In this document: positions 1-9,289 of the stretch, piece by piece
Layout of the letters: the number at the start of each line of letters is the position of its first letter
Numbering within the stretch: position 1 is the first letter of the stretch
NCBI GenBank assembly: GCA_013284265.1
Contig: JABTBR010000002.1
Location: 218,084 to 282,083 of the forward strand
DNA length: 64,000 bases
Direction of reading: 5' to 3'
From: Oxalobacteraceae bacterium
GTDB taxonomy: Bacteria > Pseudomonadota > Gammaproteobacteria > Burkholderiales > Burkholderiaceae_D
Program-made: the position numbers and the translations under genes
Notes under the pieces: generated by a model
Told to the model about the DNA's origin: nothing
The model's database searches: none
Seen by the model: the letters and a program-made list of their open reading frames with translations, nothing else

Positions 1-726
1 CACGAACACCATCAGCGCGGTGCCATACAGGCCCTGGCGCGAGGCGGCCCAGATCACCGGCAGGAACAGGAAATAGAAATGCTTGAACTCCGAACGCGCG
101 ATCGAGCCGAACACCAGCGCCAGCACGACGATGGCCAGCGCCAGATAGCCCAGGGTCTCGCCGCGCCACACGGTCTGGCGCAGGCGCGCCCGCCCGCCGG
201 GACTGGCCAGCATCCATAGCAGCGGCATCGACACCACCACCCCGACCAGATCGCCGGTGCCAAAGCGCAGCAGCGCCAGGCTGGCCTGGCCGGGCGGAAT
301 CAGGCCGGCGCAGGCCAGCAGGCCCACATAGGCCAGGCCGTTCATCAAGGTGCCGACCACCACGATCACGGTCCAGCGCACCAGCCGGGTGCGATTGTTA
401 AAGATATCGCCGCTGGAAAAACTGCGCCGCAGTGCCGCACCGATCAGGCCATAGCCGGCCGTCAGCGACAGCGCGCCCAGCACCGTCAACAGCGGCCCGG
501 CCGGCATGCCGCGCACCAGCACCTCGCCGGCCAGCAGCGCGCCAAACCACGGCAGCGCGGCGCGCCGCCCATAGCGCAGCCAGAACACCAGCCCCAGCGC
601 CGGATCAGGATTCCAGGGGGTGATGTTCAGACCATACAGCGGGTCGATATAGGTAGCCCAGTCGAGCAGCAGATACAGCGCGACGAAGGCGCAGTAGTGC
701 AGAAAGCGGGAACGGGCAGCGGACAT
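1..726 (-). CDS. MASE1-type membrane sensor protein, 5' part only
   Basis: The window cuts this gene; only the first 242 codons are visible, from the ATG at 726. The visible protein is almost entirely hydrophobic helices, with the stretch ITPWNPDPALGL near residues 33-44. That Trp-Pro-containing first loop is what I expect of MASE1, an integral membrane sensory module of histidine kinases and diguanylate cyclases. The output domain lies outside the window, so the enzyme type cannot be stated. The gene reads away from the VirK/YbjX gene and the two share a 244-base divergent spacer in which I see no clear operator. Family assignment is moderately sure; the signal sensed is unknown. Confidence 0.6.
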   Translation of the reverse strand, partial: MSAARSRFLHYCAFVALYLLLDWATYIDPLYGLNITPWNPDPALGLVFWLRYGRRAALPWFGALLAGEVLVRGMPAGPLLTVLGALSLTAGYGLIGAALRRSFSSGDIFNNRTRLVRWTVIVVVGTLMNGLAYVGLLACAGLIPPGQASLALLRFGTGDLVGVVVSMPLLWMLASPGGRARLRQTVWRGETLGYLALAIVVLALVFGSIARSEFKHFYFLFLPVIWAASRQGLYGTALMVFV

Positions 727-970
727 ATAAGAGGTTTTGTATCGTTATGTTTCATTATGCCCGCCAGAATGCTCTGGCGCATCACTGATTACCCCTAAGT
801 GTTTTACGTACAAGGCGATGGGATGGTGCGGCTTTAGCCCTTGCTTGCGGCATTTTTTGCCGGAAATGGCGGTTACGGGAAAGCCGTAAGCCAATCCGCG
901 AATTTACAGTACGTTACATGACCGTTACCATGCCGCCTGTTATTTAAAATTCCATAAGTGCACATAAACG

Positions 971-1960
971 ATGCCGCAGTTAATCACCTTACGCTCCGGC
1001 CTGGCCGGCAATGCTGGCGGCTTGTCGCGCGTGCGCGAATCGCTCAAGCTGTCGCTGCGCGCCTTCGCCAACCGGCGCGCCACCTTCGGCTGGCTGCAGC
1101 TGCTCAATTCGCATCCCCTGTTCCATGATCTGGTGCGCTCGAATCCGCGCCTGGTCTACAAGATCTACCGCCCATACCTGAGCAATACCTTCAACTGTGC
1201 CCAGCGCCTGGCGCTGCTGCAGCAGCATTACCGCTTCATCTTCCAGCATGGCCTGGGGCCGCTGGTGGTGCGCGCCGCGCGCGCGCCGGTGGTTCTGGCG
1301 CAGGCCGAAACCAAGTCCGGCGCCAGCTACCACGTGCAACTGCGCGCGGTCGAGCCGCTCGAACGCGAGGGCGAGCTGGTGCTGCAACTGATGCACGGCG
1401 AGCAGCTGGTGTATTCGGCGGCCTTCTCCTTCTTCCAGCAGGATGGCCGAATGGCGCTGGGCATCGGCTGCATGCAGGGTCCGCAGGGCGACGCCGGCCT
1501 GGACCTGATCCGCGAGGCGACCCGCGAGCTGCATGGCCTGCGCCCGAAGAATTTGATGTTGCGCCTGCTGCGCCAGCTCGGCTACAGCTATGGCTGCGAG
1601 CAGTTGCGCCTGGTGGGCAATGGCAACCGCGCGGTGCGCACGGCGGCCCGCAAGGGCCGGGTATTCGCCGATTACGACGCGCTGTGGCAGGAACTGGACG
1701 CCCAGCCGCGCGCCGATGGCGACTTCCAGCTGCGCTGCGAAGCTTTGCAGGCGCCGGTGATGGCCGACATCGTGTCGAAAAAACGCTCGGAGGCGCGCAA
1801 GCGTCACGAGATGCTCGAAGCCCTGTGCACGGCAGTGTATGCGGGGATGCAGGCGCCGCGCATGGCCGTGGTGGCCAGCGCGCCGGCGGCGCATGATTTT
1901 TCGGACAGCGCAGCAGTGCGCGCCATGCTGCCGGCCGAGTTCAGCGACGCAGTGGCCTGA
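971..1960 (+). CDS. VirK/YbjX family protein (DUF535)
   Basis: This 329-residue protein has the layout of the VirK/YbjX family: an N-terminal region with NSHPLFHDLV (about residues 45-54), a central HYRF and GPLVVRAA segment, and a C-terminal part with LRPKNLMLRLLRQLGY and a Lys/Arg-rich KKRSEARKRHEML run near residue 275. Members are linked to resistance to host peptides or to envelope functions, but the biochemical role is unknown. No signal peptide is evident. It stands alone, with a palindromic repeat element beginning four bases after its stop. The start is the first ATG of the frame and fits the family's N-terminus. Confidence 0.8.
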   Translation: MPQLITLRSGLAGNAGGLSRVRESLKLSLRAFANRRATFGWLQLLNSHPLFHDLVRSNPRLVYKIYRPYLSNTFNCAQRLALLQQHYRFIFQHGLGPLVVRAARAPVVLAQAETKSGASYHVQLRAVEPLEREGELVLQLMHGEQLVYSAAFSFFQQDGRMALGIGCMQGPQGDAGLDLIREATRELHGLRPKNLMLRLLRQLGYSYGCEQLRLVGNGNRAVRTAARKGRVFADYDALWQELDAQPRADGDFQLRCEALQAPVMADIVSKKRSEARKRHEMLEALCTAVYAGMQAPRMAVVASAPAAHDFSDSAAVRAMLPAEFSDAVA

Positions 1961-1964
1961 GCTT

Positions 1965-2029
1965 AAAACCCAAGGCGTAACCCCGGGGTACGACCCGACG
2001 GGTCGTACCCCAGCTCTTTGCCTTGGGTT
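1965..2029. repeat. Dispersed palindromic element, short form (copy A)
   Basis: Terminal inverted repeats AACCCAAGGC (1967-1976) and GCCTTGGGTT (2020-2029) enclose an inner inverted repeat GGGGTACGACCC (1985-1996) and GGGTCGTACCCC (2000-2011). It sits four bases after the VirK/YbjX stop codon and could fold into a long hairpin, so it may also terminate transcription. Related copies occur at 48051, 52742 and 63288. This copy has compensating C-to-A and G-to-T changes in both ends, which keeps the stem paired. Confidence 0.85.
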
Positions 2030-2194
2030 CAGGCAGACGCCGCCGGCCGGCCGATAAGCATTCCCCCTAACTTGCAATGCCACCGCGGCGCCCCACTACG
2101 CAAGCCGCAAATCCGGTACCATAGAAGCGTTATCCGTTTTCTCTCGCCGGCCCCGGCCGCCAGTCTGTCTCATCCGATTGTAAGGAGCAACGTC

Positions 2195-2431
2195 ATGCGC
2201 GTGGATATCTATCGCCGAACCGAGCCGAAGGGCCTGTTTTCCTACCTCGCCGTCCCCGAAGGAAAACGCATCCCCGAAGAAGCCATCAATACCGACTGGC
2301 AGCCCGAAGCCCAGCGGGTGGAAGTCGACGAAGCAGCAGATGCCCTGCCCCTCTACCCCATCGAATCACCACTGGCCCAGATAGTCGCCAAAGGCTACGC
2401 CATCACGGCACTGAAGGATCAAGCCGACTGA
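2195..2431 (+). CDS. Small conserved hypothetical protein (possibly DUF6139)
   Basis: The product is 78 residues, beginning MRVDIYRRTEPKG and ending in a hydrophilic KDQAD tail. The ATG at 2195 is chosen because a strong AAGGAG ribosome-binding site lies eight bases upstream (2182-2187); a longer upstream reading has no such site. There is no signal peptide or membrane segment, and the middle is acidic. I recall short proteins with this N-terminus as a Burkholderiales-restricted family (DUF6139), but no function is known to me. Its 3' end overlaps the convergent glycosyltransferase gene by 13 bases. Confidence 0.7.
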   Translation: MRVDIYRRTEPKGLFSYLAVPEGKRIPEEAINTDWQPEAQRVEVDEAADALPLYPIESPLAQIVAKGYAITALKDQAD

Positions 2432-3549
2432 GGCTGTTCCAGGTAGCGCGTACGCAGGCTGCGCGCCTGCTGCGCCACTTCCGCCACACTGAAACCGGCG
2501 ATGCTGAAGGGATTATTCGACAGCACGCAGGCCCCCAGCCGCGAGCGCGGCCCCCACTGCACCGCCTTGATGCCATTGTTCTGATAAATGCCGATGACGG
2601 CCGTGTCGTAGGCCGAGGCGATATGGATCAAGGCCGTATCCGGGCTGATCACCAGATCGGCGCGCTGGCACAGGCGCAGCAGCTTGGGCAAATCACCTTC
2701 GCAATTGAGCACCTGCACCGTTACCTTCGCGCCCGCGTGATCGGACACGGCGCCACGATCGGCCACGCTGCCTTGCGCAGCAACAGTCCGCATAGCGCCA
2801 TCCTGGGCGGCGCCATCCGGCGCGACACCCTCCTGAGCGGCACCATCCTGCGCGGCACTCTCCAGCTGCGCGCCCGCCACCGACTGCGCGACCTGCTGCG
2901 CCACCGCCAGGGTAGCGGCGGTGCACACCAGCGCCAGCGCGGCCTGCGGCGCCACCGCGTGCAAGGCCCGCAGCATCTGCTGCGCATCGTCCGGCGCGAT
3001 GGTGCGTTCGGCATCGGCCGCAAACAGATTCACCACGATCACTTCGCGCCCCGCCGGCAGCAGCGCATCGATGTCCGCGCTGTGGGCCGGCATGCCGATG
3101 TCATAGCCCAGCTGCACTGGCACCGGCACGCCCAGCTGCGCCAGCACCGCGCCGCAAGCGTCGATCTTGTGATGCAGCGGGCCGCGGTTGAAGTCGCGCA
3201 GATCGATCACCTGCCCCGCCCCCGCGAGCCACAGCAGCAGTTTGTTCTTTTCCTTGCGCAGCGGCTGCCAGGTGACGATGGCGTCGTACTGCTCGCGCCG
3301 TAGCGCGCGCCCGGCGCGCACCGTCTCTATCCATCCCGGCCGCTGCAAAGGCCAGCAGCGCGCGATGCGCGCATCGGCCTGCCAGAACGGCGCGGTCACG
3401 CCCGCCACGGTGGCGTGGATGACGCAGTCGGGCGCGGCCCGGTGCAGCGCGGCCACGAAGGCGGTATTGACGATCGCGTCGCCCAGCTTGCCGTCCTGCG
3501 ACAGGAACAGCACCTTGCGCGGCAGCGTCGCGCGCGGCTTAATACTCAA
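2419..3549 (-). CDS. Glycosyltransferase family 9 (heptosyltransferase-like)
   Basis: GT9 enzymes transfer heptose or related sugars to lipopolysaccharide core. The N-terminal Rossmann part begins KVLFLSQDGKLGDAIVNTAF, and the C-terminal part carries the family's donor-site region around DLVISPDTALIHIASA, followed by a short IGIYQNN strand. I place the start at a TTG (3549), preceded by GAGG, giving 376 residues and an 11-base overlap with the end of dnaE; an upstream ATG at 3630 would overlap dnaE by 92 bases. A low-complexity stretch of repeated AQDG/APDG units lies between the two domains, where most relatives have a short linker. Acceptor unknown. Confidence 0.75.
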   Translation of the reverse strand: MSIKPRATLPRKVLFLSQDGKLGDAIVNTAFVAALHRAAPDCVIHATVAGVTAPFWQADARIARCWPLQRPGWIETVRAGRALRREQYDAIVTWQPLRKEKNKLLLWLAGAGQVIDLRDFNRGPLHHKIDACGAVLAQLGVPVPVQLGYDIGMPAHSADIDALLPAGREVIVVNLFAADAERTIAPDDAQQMLRALHAVAPQAALALVCTAATLAVAQQVAQSVAGAQLESAAQDGAAQEGVAPDGAAQDGAMRTVAAQGSVADRGAVSDHAGAKVTVQVLNCEGDLPKLLRLCQRADLVISPDTALIHIASAYDTAVIGIYQNNGIKAVQWGPRSRLGACVLSNNPFSIAGFSVAEVAQQARSLRTRYLEQPQSA

Positions 3550-6500
3550 TCGCCACCTCGGTCGCTCCCAGCACCTGCTGCAAAGCCAGTTGCAGCTCGT
3601 CCGACGGCGCCACGCGCCACTCGTCGCCAAGCTGCAGCACGCAGCTCACGCCCTGCGGCTGGATGCGCGCGCTGACCGGCAGGCCGGACTCGGAACGGTG
3701 CGGAGCCAATACCTCGGCGATCTTGCGCGGGTCCAGCGTGGACGGCAGTTGCAGTCCCAGCTGGCGGCCGTACTGGATGCGCGCGGTGACGATGTCGAAG
3801 ACCTTCTCGGCCGAGATGCGCAGCCCGCCCGAGAAGCGGTCTTCCGACACCTTGCCGACCACGGCCAGGAACTCGTCTTCCTTGAACATCTTCTTGTTCT
3901 CTTCGAACACCTCGCTGTAGACGGTCACTTCGACCACGGCACTCTTGTCGTCCAGCGTGACGATCAGCAGCTTGCCGCGCTGGGTCATCTGCGGACGGAT
4001 GCCGGTGATCACGCCGCACAGCATGCGCGGTTCGCGCGACGGCTCCAGCTCGGCCAGCTTGGTGCGGGCGAAGCGGCGCGCTTCCGGCGCGAAGGAATCG
4101 AACATATGGCCGGACAGGTAGAAACCCAGCGCGATCTTTTCCTCGGCCAGCTTCTGGCGGTCGGTGAAGGGCGCGACCTTGACGTATTCCGGTGGCGCCA
4201 CCAGATCGCTGTCGTCGCCGCCGAACAGGCTGACCTGGTTGGCCGCCTTGGCTTCCTGGTCGGCGCATTCCATGGCGAAGCTGACCGTGGCCAGCAGGAT
4301 CGCGCGGTCGATATTCAGGCAATCGAAGGCGCCGCTGCGGATCAGGGACTCGATGGTGCGGCGGTTGATCTGTTTCTTGTCCACCCGCTTGCAGAAATCG
4401 AACAGGCTGGTGAACGGTCCGCCCGCGGTGCGCGCGGCGATGATCGCCTCGATCGCGCTCTGGCCGGAACCCTTGACCGCACCCAGGCCGTAGCGGATCT
4501 GCGTGACTTTCTTGCCCGTGACCGAAGGCGGCGGGCCGTCCGGCATGAAGCGGTAGTCGGACTTGTTGACGTCCGGCGGCAGCAAGGTCAGGCCGCAGAT
4601 ATCGATCGCATCCTCGACCAGGATTTTTACCTTGTCGGTATCGTCCATGGCCAGCGACATATTCGCCGCCATGAAGGCGGCCGGATGGTGGGCCTTCAGG
4701 TAGGCGGTGTGATACGACAGCAGCGCGTAGGCGGCGGCGTGCGATTTATTGAAACCGTAGCCCGCGAACTTTTCCATCAAGTCGAAGATCTCGTCGGCCT
4801 TGGCATTGGAGAGGCCATCCTTGGCCGCACCATCGCGGAAGATCTGGCGGTGCTCGGCCATCTCTTCGGCTTTCTTCTTACCCATCGCGCGGCGCAGCAT
4901 GTCCGCGCCGCCCAGCGAGTAGCCGCCGACGATCTGCGCCATCTGCATCACCTGCTCCTGATACACCATGATGCCGTAGGTTTCGGACAAAATGGATTCG
5001 GTGCGCGGATCGGGATAGTCGAATTTTTCGCCGTGCTTACGCTTGCAGAAGTCCGGAATCAGGTCCATCGGGCCCGGACGGTACAGCGCCACCAGCGCGA
5101 TAATGTCCTCGAAGCGGTCGGGACGCGCGTCTTTCAGCATGCCCTGCATGCCGCGCGACTCCAGCTGGAATACCGCGACCGTCTTGGCCTTGGTCAGCAG
5201 CTCATACGAGGGACGGTCGTTCAGCGGCAGGCGCGCCAGATCGAACTCGGACTCCTTCGGATCGAGGTGCTTGATGTAGCGTACCGCGCGGTCCAGGATG
5301 GTCAGGGTCGTCAGACCCAAAAAGTCGAACTTGACCAGGCCCACGGCCTCCACGTCATCCTTGTCGTACTGCGACACCACGCCGCCGTCGCCGCCCTGGG
5401 TGTAGAGCGGGCAGAAGTCGGTCAGCTTGCCGGGAGCGATCAGCACACCACCGGCGTGCATGCCGATGTTACGGGTGATGCCCTCGACCTGCTGCGCCAG
5501 ATCGAGCAGCTGGGCCACTTCTTCTTCGTTCTGCTGGCGTTCCTTGAGCATCGGCTCTTCCTCGATCGCCTCGGCGATCGACACCGGCTTGCCCGGCTTG
5601 AAAGGAATCAGCTTGGACACGCCGTCGCAGAAGTTATAGCCGAAGTCCATCACGCGGCCCACGTCGCGGATCGCGCCCTTGGCCGCCATGGTACCGAAGG
5701 TGGCGATCTGCGAGACCGCCTCCTTGCCGTACAAATCCTTCACGTGCTGGATGACGCGGTCGCGTCCTTCCTGGCAGAAGTCAATATCGAAGTCGGGCAT
5801 CGAAACCCGCTCAGGGTTCAGGAAGCGCTCGAACAGCAGATTGTATTTGAGCGGATCCAGATCGGTAATCAGCAGCGAATACGCCACCAGCGAACCCGCA
5901 CCCGAACCCCGGCCCGGTCCGACCGGCACGCCGTTTTCCTTGGCCCACTGGATAAACTCGGCCACGATCAGGAAGTAGCCGGGGAACTTCATGTTGCAGA
6001 TGGTATCGGTCTCGAACTTCAGGCGTGCCTCGTAACGCGGGCGCTCCTTCTCGCGCCGCTCTGGATCGGGGAACAGCTCGAGCAGGCGCTTTTCCAGCCC
6101 GGCCTTCGACTCGGCGACCAGGAATTCGTCGATCGTCATGCCCGGCGGCGTAGGGAAGTTCGGCAGCTGCGGCTTGCCCAGCGTGAGCGTCAGATTGCAG
6201 CGCTTGGCGATTTCCACCGAGTTTTGCAGCGCCGCCGGCAGGTCGGCGAACAGCGCGCCCATCTCGGACTGCGACTGGAAGCGCATCTGCTCATTGAAGC
6301 GGCGCACGCGCTTGGCATTGGCCAGCATCTCGCCTTCGGCGATACAGGTGCGCGCCTCGTGGGCGATGAATTCGTCCGGCGAGATGAACTGCACCGGATG
6401 CGTCGCGACGACCGGCAGGCCCAGTTTGGACGCCAGCGCCACCGCATGGCGCACCTGGGCTTCCTGGTTGGCCTGGCCGGCGCGCTGGATCTCAACGTAG

Positions 6501-7099
6501 AAGTGGCCGGGGAAGATCGCCGACCATTTTTGCGCATGGCGCTCGGCCAGCGGCAGGTTGCCGTTCTCGATCGCCGTGCCGATGTCGCCGAAGTGGGCGC
6601 CGGACAGCGCGATCAGGCCATTGGCCGGATTCTCGCCCGGCAGCAGCTCGTAGGTATTGGTGGCCAGCGCTTCGAGCCACTCGGTGCGCACCTCGGCGCG
6701 GCCCTTGTACTGATTGGTGAGGAAGGCGGTGGAGAGCAGTTCGCACAGCTGCAGATAACCCATGCGGTTCTTGGCCAGCAGCAGCAGGCGAGATGGCTTG
6801 TCCCGGTTGTCGTCGTTGCTGATCCACACGTCCACGCCGACGACCGGCTTGATGCCCTTGCCGCGCGCGCCCTTGTAGAACTTGACCATGCCGAACAGAT
6901 TGGACAGATCGGTCATCGCCAGCGCGACCTGCTTGTCCTTGGCGGCGGCCGAAATCAGGTCATCGATGCGCACCAGGCCGTCGACGATAGAGTATTCCGA
7001 GTGCACCCGCAGGTGGACGAAGCCCGGTCCCGCTGGTGCCGTTGGAACCGCCGCTGGCACGACTGCCGTGTTTTCTTGTTCGTTTGCTACCATGTTCAT
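3539..7099 (-). CDS. dnaE: DNA polymerase III alpha subunit
   Basis: Replicative polymerase subunit that extends DNA within the Pol III core. The 1186-residue length fits proteobacterial DnaE. An N-terminal PHP domain starts at HLRVHSEYSIVDG (about residue 29). The catalytic metal-binding aspartates are in PDFDIDF (about residues 430-436), preceded by the GPGRGSGAGSLVAY motif. The tandem helix-hairpin-helix region and the OB-fold (QRGKLLIVTLDDKSA) follow in order. An Ala/Pro-rich stretch of about 20 residues precedes the PHP domain. A second in-frame ATG at codon 3 is an equally possible start. The downstream GT9 gene overlaps its 3' end, so the two may be co-transcribed. Confidence 0.98.
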   Translation of the reverse strand: MNMVANEQENTAVVPAAVPTAPAGPGFVHLRVHSEYSIVDGLVRIDDLISAAAKDKQVALAMTDLSNLFGMVKFYKGARGKGIKPVVGVDVWISNDDNRDKPSRLLLLAKNRMGYLQLCELLSTAFLTNQYKGRAEVRTEWLEALATNTYELLPGENPANGLIALSGAHFGDIGTAIENGNLPLAERHAQKWSAIFPGHFYVEIQRAGQANQEAQVRHAVALASKLGLPVVATHPVQFISPDEFIAHEARTCIAEGEMLANAKRVRRFNEQMRFQSQSEMGALFADLPAALQNSVEIAKRCNLTLTLGKPQLPNFPTPPGMTIDEFLVAESKAGLEKRLLELFPDPERREKERPRYEARLKFETDTICNMKFPGYFLIVAEFIQWAKENGVPVGPGRGSGAGSLVAYSLLITDLDPLKYNLLFERFLNPERVSMPDFDIDFCQEGRDRVIQHVKDLYGKEAVSQIATFGTMAAKGAIRDVGRVMDFGYNFCDGVSKLIPFKPGKPVSIAEAIEEEPMLKERQQNEEEVAQLLDLAQQVEGITRNIGMHAGGVLIAPGKLTDFCPLYTQGGDGGVVSQYDKDDVEAVGLVKFDFLGLTTLTILDRAVRYIKHLDPKESEFDLARLPLNDRPSYELLTKAKTVAVFQLESRGMQGMLKDARPDRFEDIIALVALYRPGPMDLIPDFCKRKHGEKFDYPDPRTESILSETYGIMVYQEQVMQMAQIVGGYSLGGADMLRRAMGKKKAEEMAEHRQIFRDGAAKDGLSNAKADEIFDLMEKFAGYGFNKSHAAAYALLSYHTAYLKAHHPAAFMAANMSLAMDDTDKVKILVEDAIDICGLTLLPPDVNKSDYRFMPDGPPPSVTGKKVTQIRYGLGAVKGSGQSAIEAIIAARTAGGPFTSLFDFCKRVDKKQINRRTIESLIRSGAFDCLNIDRAILLATVSFAMECADQEAKAANQVSLFGGDDSDLVAPPEYVKVAPFTDRQKLAEEKIALGFYLSGHMFDSFAPEARRFARTKLAELEPSREPRMLCGVITGIRPQMTQRGKLLIVTLDDKSAVVEVTVYSEVFEENKKMFKEDEFLAVVGKVSEDRFSGGLRISAEKVFDIVTARIQYGRQLGLQLPSTLDPRKIAEVLAPHRSESGLPVSARIQPQGVSCVLQLGDEWRVAPSDELQLALQQVLGATEVAIEY

Positions 7100-7160
7100 T
7101 AAGCTGCCCGCCGCTGTTTCAATATCCGGCTATTTTACCGCGCCGGGAGGCAGAGCCGGG

Positions 7161-7580
7161 CTATTCAAATACCGGACGGCCTGCGTTGCGGGCCGCCTGG
7201 ACCAACTTTCTGTCGAAGCTAGCCAGCATGCCTCCGGTTCTCAGCAGGAGATCAAGATAGCTGGCGTCATACGAGGTCAGGCCGTAAAGCCGGGCCAATG
7301 TCATGGCCGGGTCCCTGCGTTCCGCCGGGCTGGCCAGATCAATGACAATGGGCATATCGTCCAGCAAAGTCAGGAAGTCGCTGGTATCGGCAGTGGTGAT
7401 GAGCTTGCGTCTTTCACCTACCAGCAAACCATTGGAAACTTCCGTGTGCCACAGCGACGGCACCAATGTTGTTCGATCCAAGGTCGCCAACAAGGCTCGC
7501 TTGGAACAGTCGCGCTCACGTGAATCCTGCCGTTCGAACTTCCACGACAATGCCATTGAGGCATCCAGGACCAGGATCAC
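7161..7580 (-). CDS. PIN-domain (VapC-like) toxin
   Basis: A 139-residue PIN-domain protein, probably an RNase toxin of a type II toxin-antitoxin pair. The acidic metal-binding residues are visible in order: Asp in LVLDASMAL (residue 6), Glu in HTEVSNGL, Asp in TSYDASYLDLL, and Asp in ASFDRKL near the C-terminus. Its ATG overlaps the stop of the upstream antitoxin gene by four bases, the usual translational coupling of such pairs. The length matches VapC proteins. The RNA target cannot be inferred from sequence. Confidence 0.88.
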   Translation of the reverse strand: MILVLDASMALSWKFERQDSRERDCSKRALLATLDRTTLVPSLWHTEVSNGLLVGERRKLITTADTSDFLTLLDDMPIVIDLASPAERRDPAMTLARLYGLTSYDASYLDLLLRTGGMLASFDRKLVQAARNAGRPVFE

Positions 7581-7819
7581 GTCCTGCCTTCTGCGATCCA
7601 GCTTTCAATTTCCTCGCCGCTGATTCCTTTTACTTTCTTCAGCGCAAGCATTGCGGCGACAGCAGCGGAAGCATCACCCTTTCTGCCGCTACCATAGGGA
7701 ACCAAATCAGCAACGGGCTCACCGCGAATCGTAATGGTGTAGCGCTGACCAGTACGAACCTTGCGTAATATCTCTGATAACTTTGCCTTGGCATCGTAGG
7801 CACCGATTTCTTTAAACAT
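7577..7819 (-). CDS. Phd/YefM-type antitoxin
   Basis: An 80-residue antitoxin starting MFKEIGAYDAKAKLSEIL, the N-terminal DNA-binding fold of Phd/YefM proteins, followed by RGEPVADLVPYG, typical of the same family. The C-terminal part, presumed to wrap around the toxin, ends KGISGEEIESWIAEGRT. I choose the ATG at 7819 because TAGGAGCG lies at the right distance upstream; an ATG eight codons earlier lacks a site. The pair is expected to be autoregulated from the short region before 7819. Confidence 0.87.
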   Translation of the reverse strand: MFKEIGAYDAKAKLSEILRKVRTGQRYTITIRGEPVADLVPYGSGRKGDASAAVAAMLALKKVKGISGEEIESWIAEGRT

Positions 7820-7924
7820 GACAGACGCTCCTATCTGGTTCATCAGCTAGTTCAATGATAGCACCGCACATCTGGAAATGCCTGTTTTTTGAGCAGGTAT
7901 AGCGATTCGACGGGCATTAGCGCG

Positions 7925-7930
7925 TATAAT
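7925..7930 (+). promoter_or_regulatory. Putative -10 element for trhO
   Basis: A perfect TATAAT lies 31 bases before the chosen trhO start. I see no good -35 hexamer 16-18 bases upstream. Because the hexamer overlaps the upstream in-frame ATG at 7929, that ATG is unlikely to be the translation start. Confidence 0.5.
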
Positions 7931-7961
7931 GTCGGCTGTTCCGCTTTTACCCATACGCACC

Positions 7962-8864
7962 ATGCAAGCTCACACTTCCAGCGCCGCCGATCAGTCGGCC
8001 GCCGCCATTGCCGCAGCCGCCGCCCATGTCAACATCGCGGCCTATAAATTTGTCACGTTTGACAATACCGAGGAAATGCGCCCGCTGTACCAGGCCATCT
8101 GCAAGGAACTGGAGCTCAAAGGCACCATCCTGCTGACCCCGGAAGGCATCAATATGTTCCTGTCCGGTCCGCGTTCGAAGATCGACCAGTACCTGGCCTG
8201 GGTGCGCAGCGACGCCCGCTTCGCCGACCTGGAAGTCAAAGAGAGCTATTCGGTCGAGCAATCGCACAAGCGCATGCTGGTGAAGATCAAGAAAGAGATC
8301 ATCACCATGCGCATGCCCCTGATCAAGCCGGAAGAAGGCCGCGCCCCCTTCGTCGACGCCACCACGCTCAAGCGCTGGTTAGATGCCGGCGTGGACGACG
8401 CCGGCAAGCCGGTCGTCATGGTCGACACCCGCAACGATTTCGAAGTGGACGTGGGCACCTTCGACAACACGGTGGACTACCGCATCGCCAAGTTCACCGA
8501 GTTCCCCGAAGTGATCGCCGCCCACAAGCCCGACTTTGAAGGCAAGACCGTGGTCACCTTCTGCACCGGCGGCATCCGCTGCGAAAAAGCCGCGATCCAC
8601 ATGCAAAACATCGGCTACGACAGCGTCTACCAGCTCGAAGGCGGCATCCTGAAGTATTTCGAGGACGTCGGCGGCGCCCACTACACCGGCGACTGCTTCG
8701 TGTTCGACTACCGTACCGCCCTCAATCCGCAACTGGAAGCGGTGGAAACGACCCAGTGCTTCGCCTGCCGCGCCGTGGTCACGCCGCGCGAGCAACTGTC
8801 GCCGCAGTATGTGTACGAGAAATCCTGCCCGCATTGCTACGGCAAGGACGACGTCAACTCCTAA
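7962..8864 (+). CDS. trhO: tRNA uridine-34 5-hydroxylase (rhodanese family)
   Basis: TrhO (YceA) hydroxylates U34 in tRNA anticodons, an early step to 5-alkoxyuridine. The 300-residue protein has an N-terminal domain with [17 protein letters not shown], then a rhodanese domain with the catalytic cysteine in [12 protein letters not shown], and a C-terminal cysteine cluster CFACRAV ... CPHC. The ATG at 7962 begins [11 protein letters not shown]; the earlier ATG overlaps the presumed -10. Its 3' half is duplicated as a decayed copy from 9224, and the first 66 bases of the shared part are identical between the copies. Confidence 0.95.
   Translation: MQAHTSSAADQSAAAIAAAAAHVNIAAYKFVTFDNTEEMRPLYQAICKELELKGTILLTPEGINMFLSGPRSKIDQYLAWVRSDARFADLEVKESYSVEQSHKRMLVKIKKEIITMRMPLIKPEEGRAPFVDATTLKRWLDAGVDDAGKPVVMVDTRNDFEVDVGTFDNTVDYRIAKFTEFPEVIAAHKPDFEGKTVVTFCTGGIRCEKAAIHMQNIGYDSVYQLEGGILKYFEDVGGAHYTGDCFVFDYRTALNPQLEAVETTQCFACRAVVTPREQLSPQYVYEKSCPHCYGKDDVNS
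8389..8454 (+). repeat. 66-bp direct repeat, left copy (inside trhO)
   Basis: These 66 bases are identical to 9224-9289. Beyond them the homologous sequences diverge at many third-codon positions. The two repeats bracket an 835-base unit that carries the present 3' half of trhO and one small gene. Confidence 0.9.
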
Positions 8865-8974
8865 GGTGAACCGCCTTTTTCAGGCGCCCGAGTGGACCAA
8901 TCGTGCCCGCAGTGACATTACGCATTTCGTGGTCAATACGAAAGACTCGCAAGTAGCTTGAGCATGAAGCGAGC

Positions 8975-9181
8975 TTAGGACTTATCGGGACGGCGGAGAT
9001 CGAGTGCGCTCATGAAATCCGCAACCGTGTCAAATTTCTTGCCGGGGCCGGTGTCGAAGGCTTCCTTGACCAGTTTGTAAACACGCACGTCTTCTTCGTT
9101 CCGGGGTCCGTAGCTATCCGGGACGTCTGGCGTCGGCAATAATTGTACCGGGTCAATGGATTTAAGATTGAGCGATGTCAT
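8975..9181 (-). CDS. Small hypothetical protein
   Basis: I do not recognise this 68-residue protein. It starts MTSLNLKSIDPVQLLPTPD and ends FDTVADFMSALDLRRPDKS; it is acidic with a helical C-terminal half and has no membrane segment. The ATG at 9181 is preferred to one 11 codons upstream because the shorter protein starts outside the trhO remnant region. It lies antisense within the segment bracketed by the two trhO 66-bp repeats and may have arrived with it. The size would suit an antitoxin, but no toxin gene is adjacent, so no function is assigned. Confidence 0.5.
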   Translation of the reverse strand: MTSLNLKSIDPVQLLPTPDVPDSYGPRNEEDVRVYKLVKEAFDTGPGKKFDTVADFMSALDLRRPDKS

Positions 9182-9223
9182 GGGACTAATTCTACGCCCG
9201 TCAGTGAAATGCAAACCAATCCA

Positions 9224-9289
9224 GCGTGGACGACGCCGGCAAGCCGGTCGTCATGGTCGACACCCGCAACGATTTCGAAGTGGACGTGG
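9224..9289 (+). repeat. 66-bp direct repeat, right copy
   Basis: Identical to 8389-8454; it marks the 5' edge of the trhO remnant. The sequence just upstream has no similarity to trhO. Confidence 0.9.

Noticed and set aside
3188..7102. Uninterrupted plus-strand frame of 1304 codons
   Set aside because: It runs opposite dnaE, whose protein shows every family motif; the antisense translation is Arg/His/Gln-rich with no recognisable domain. High GC and codon bias keep it open.
8866..8961. Short GTG-started frame of 31 codons right after trhO
   Set aside because: No ribosome-binding site or family resemblance; it may be a scrap of the inserted segment, but coding cannot be supported.
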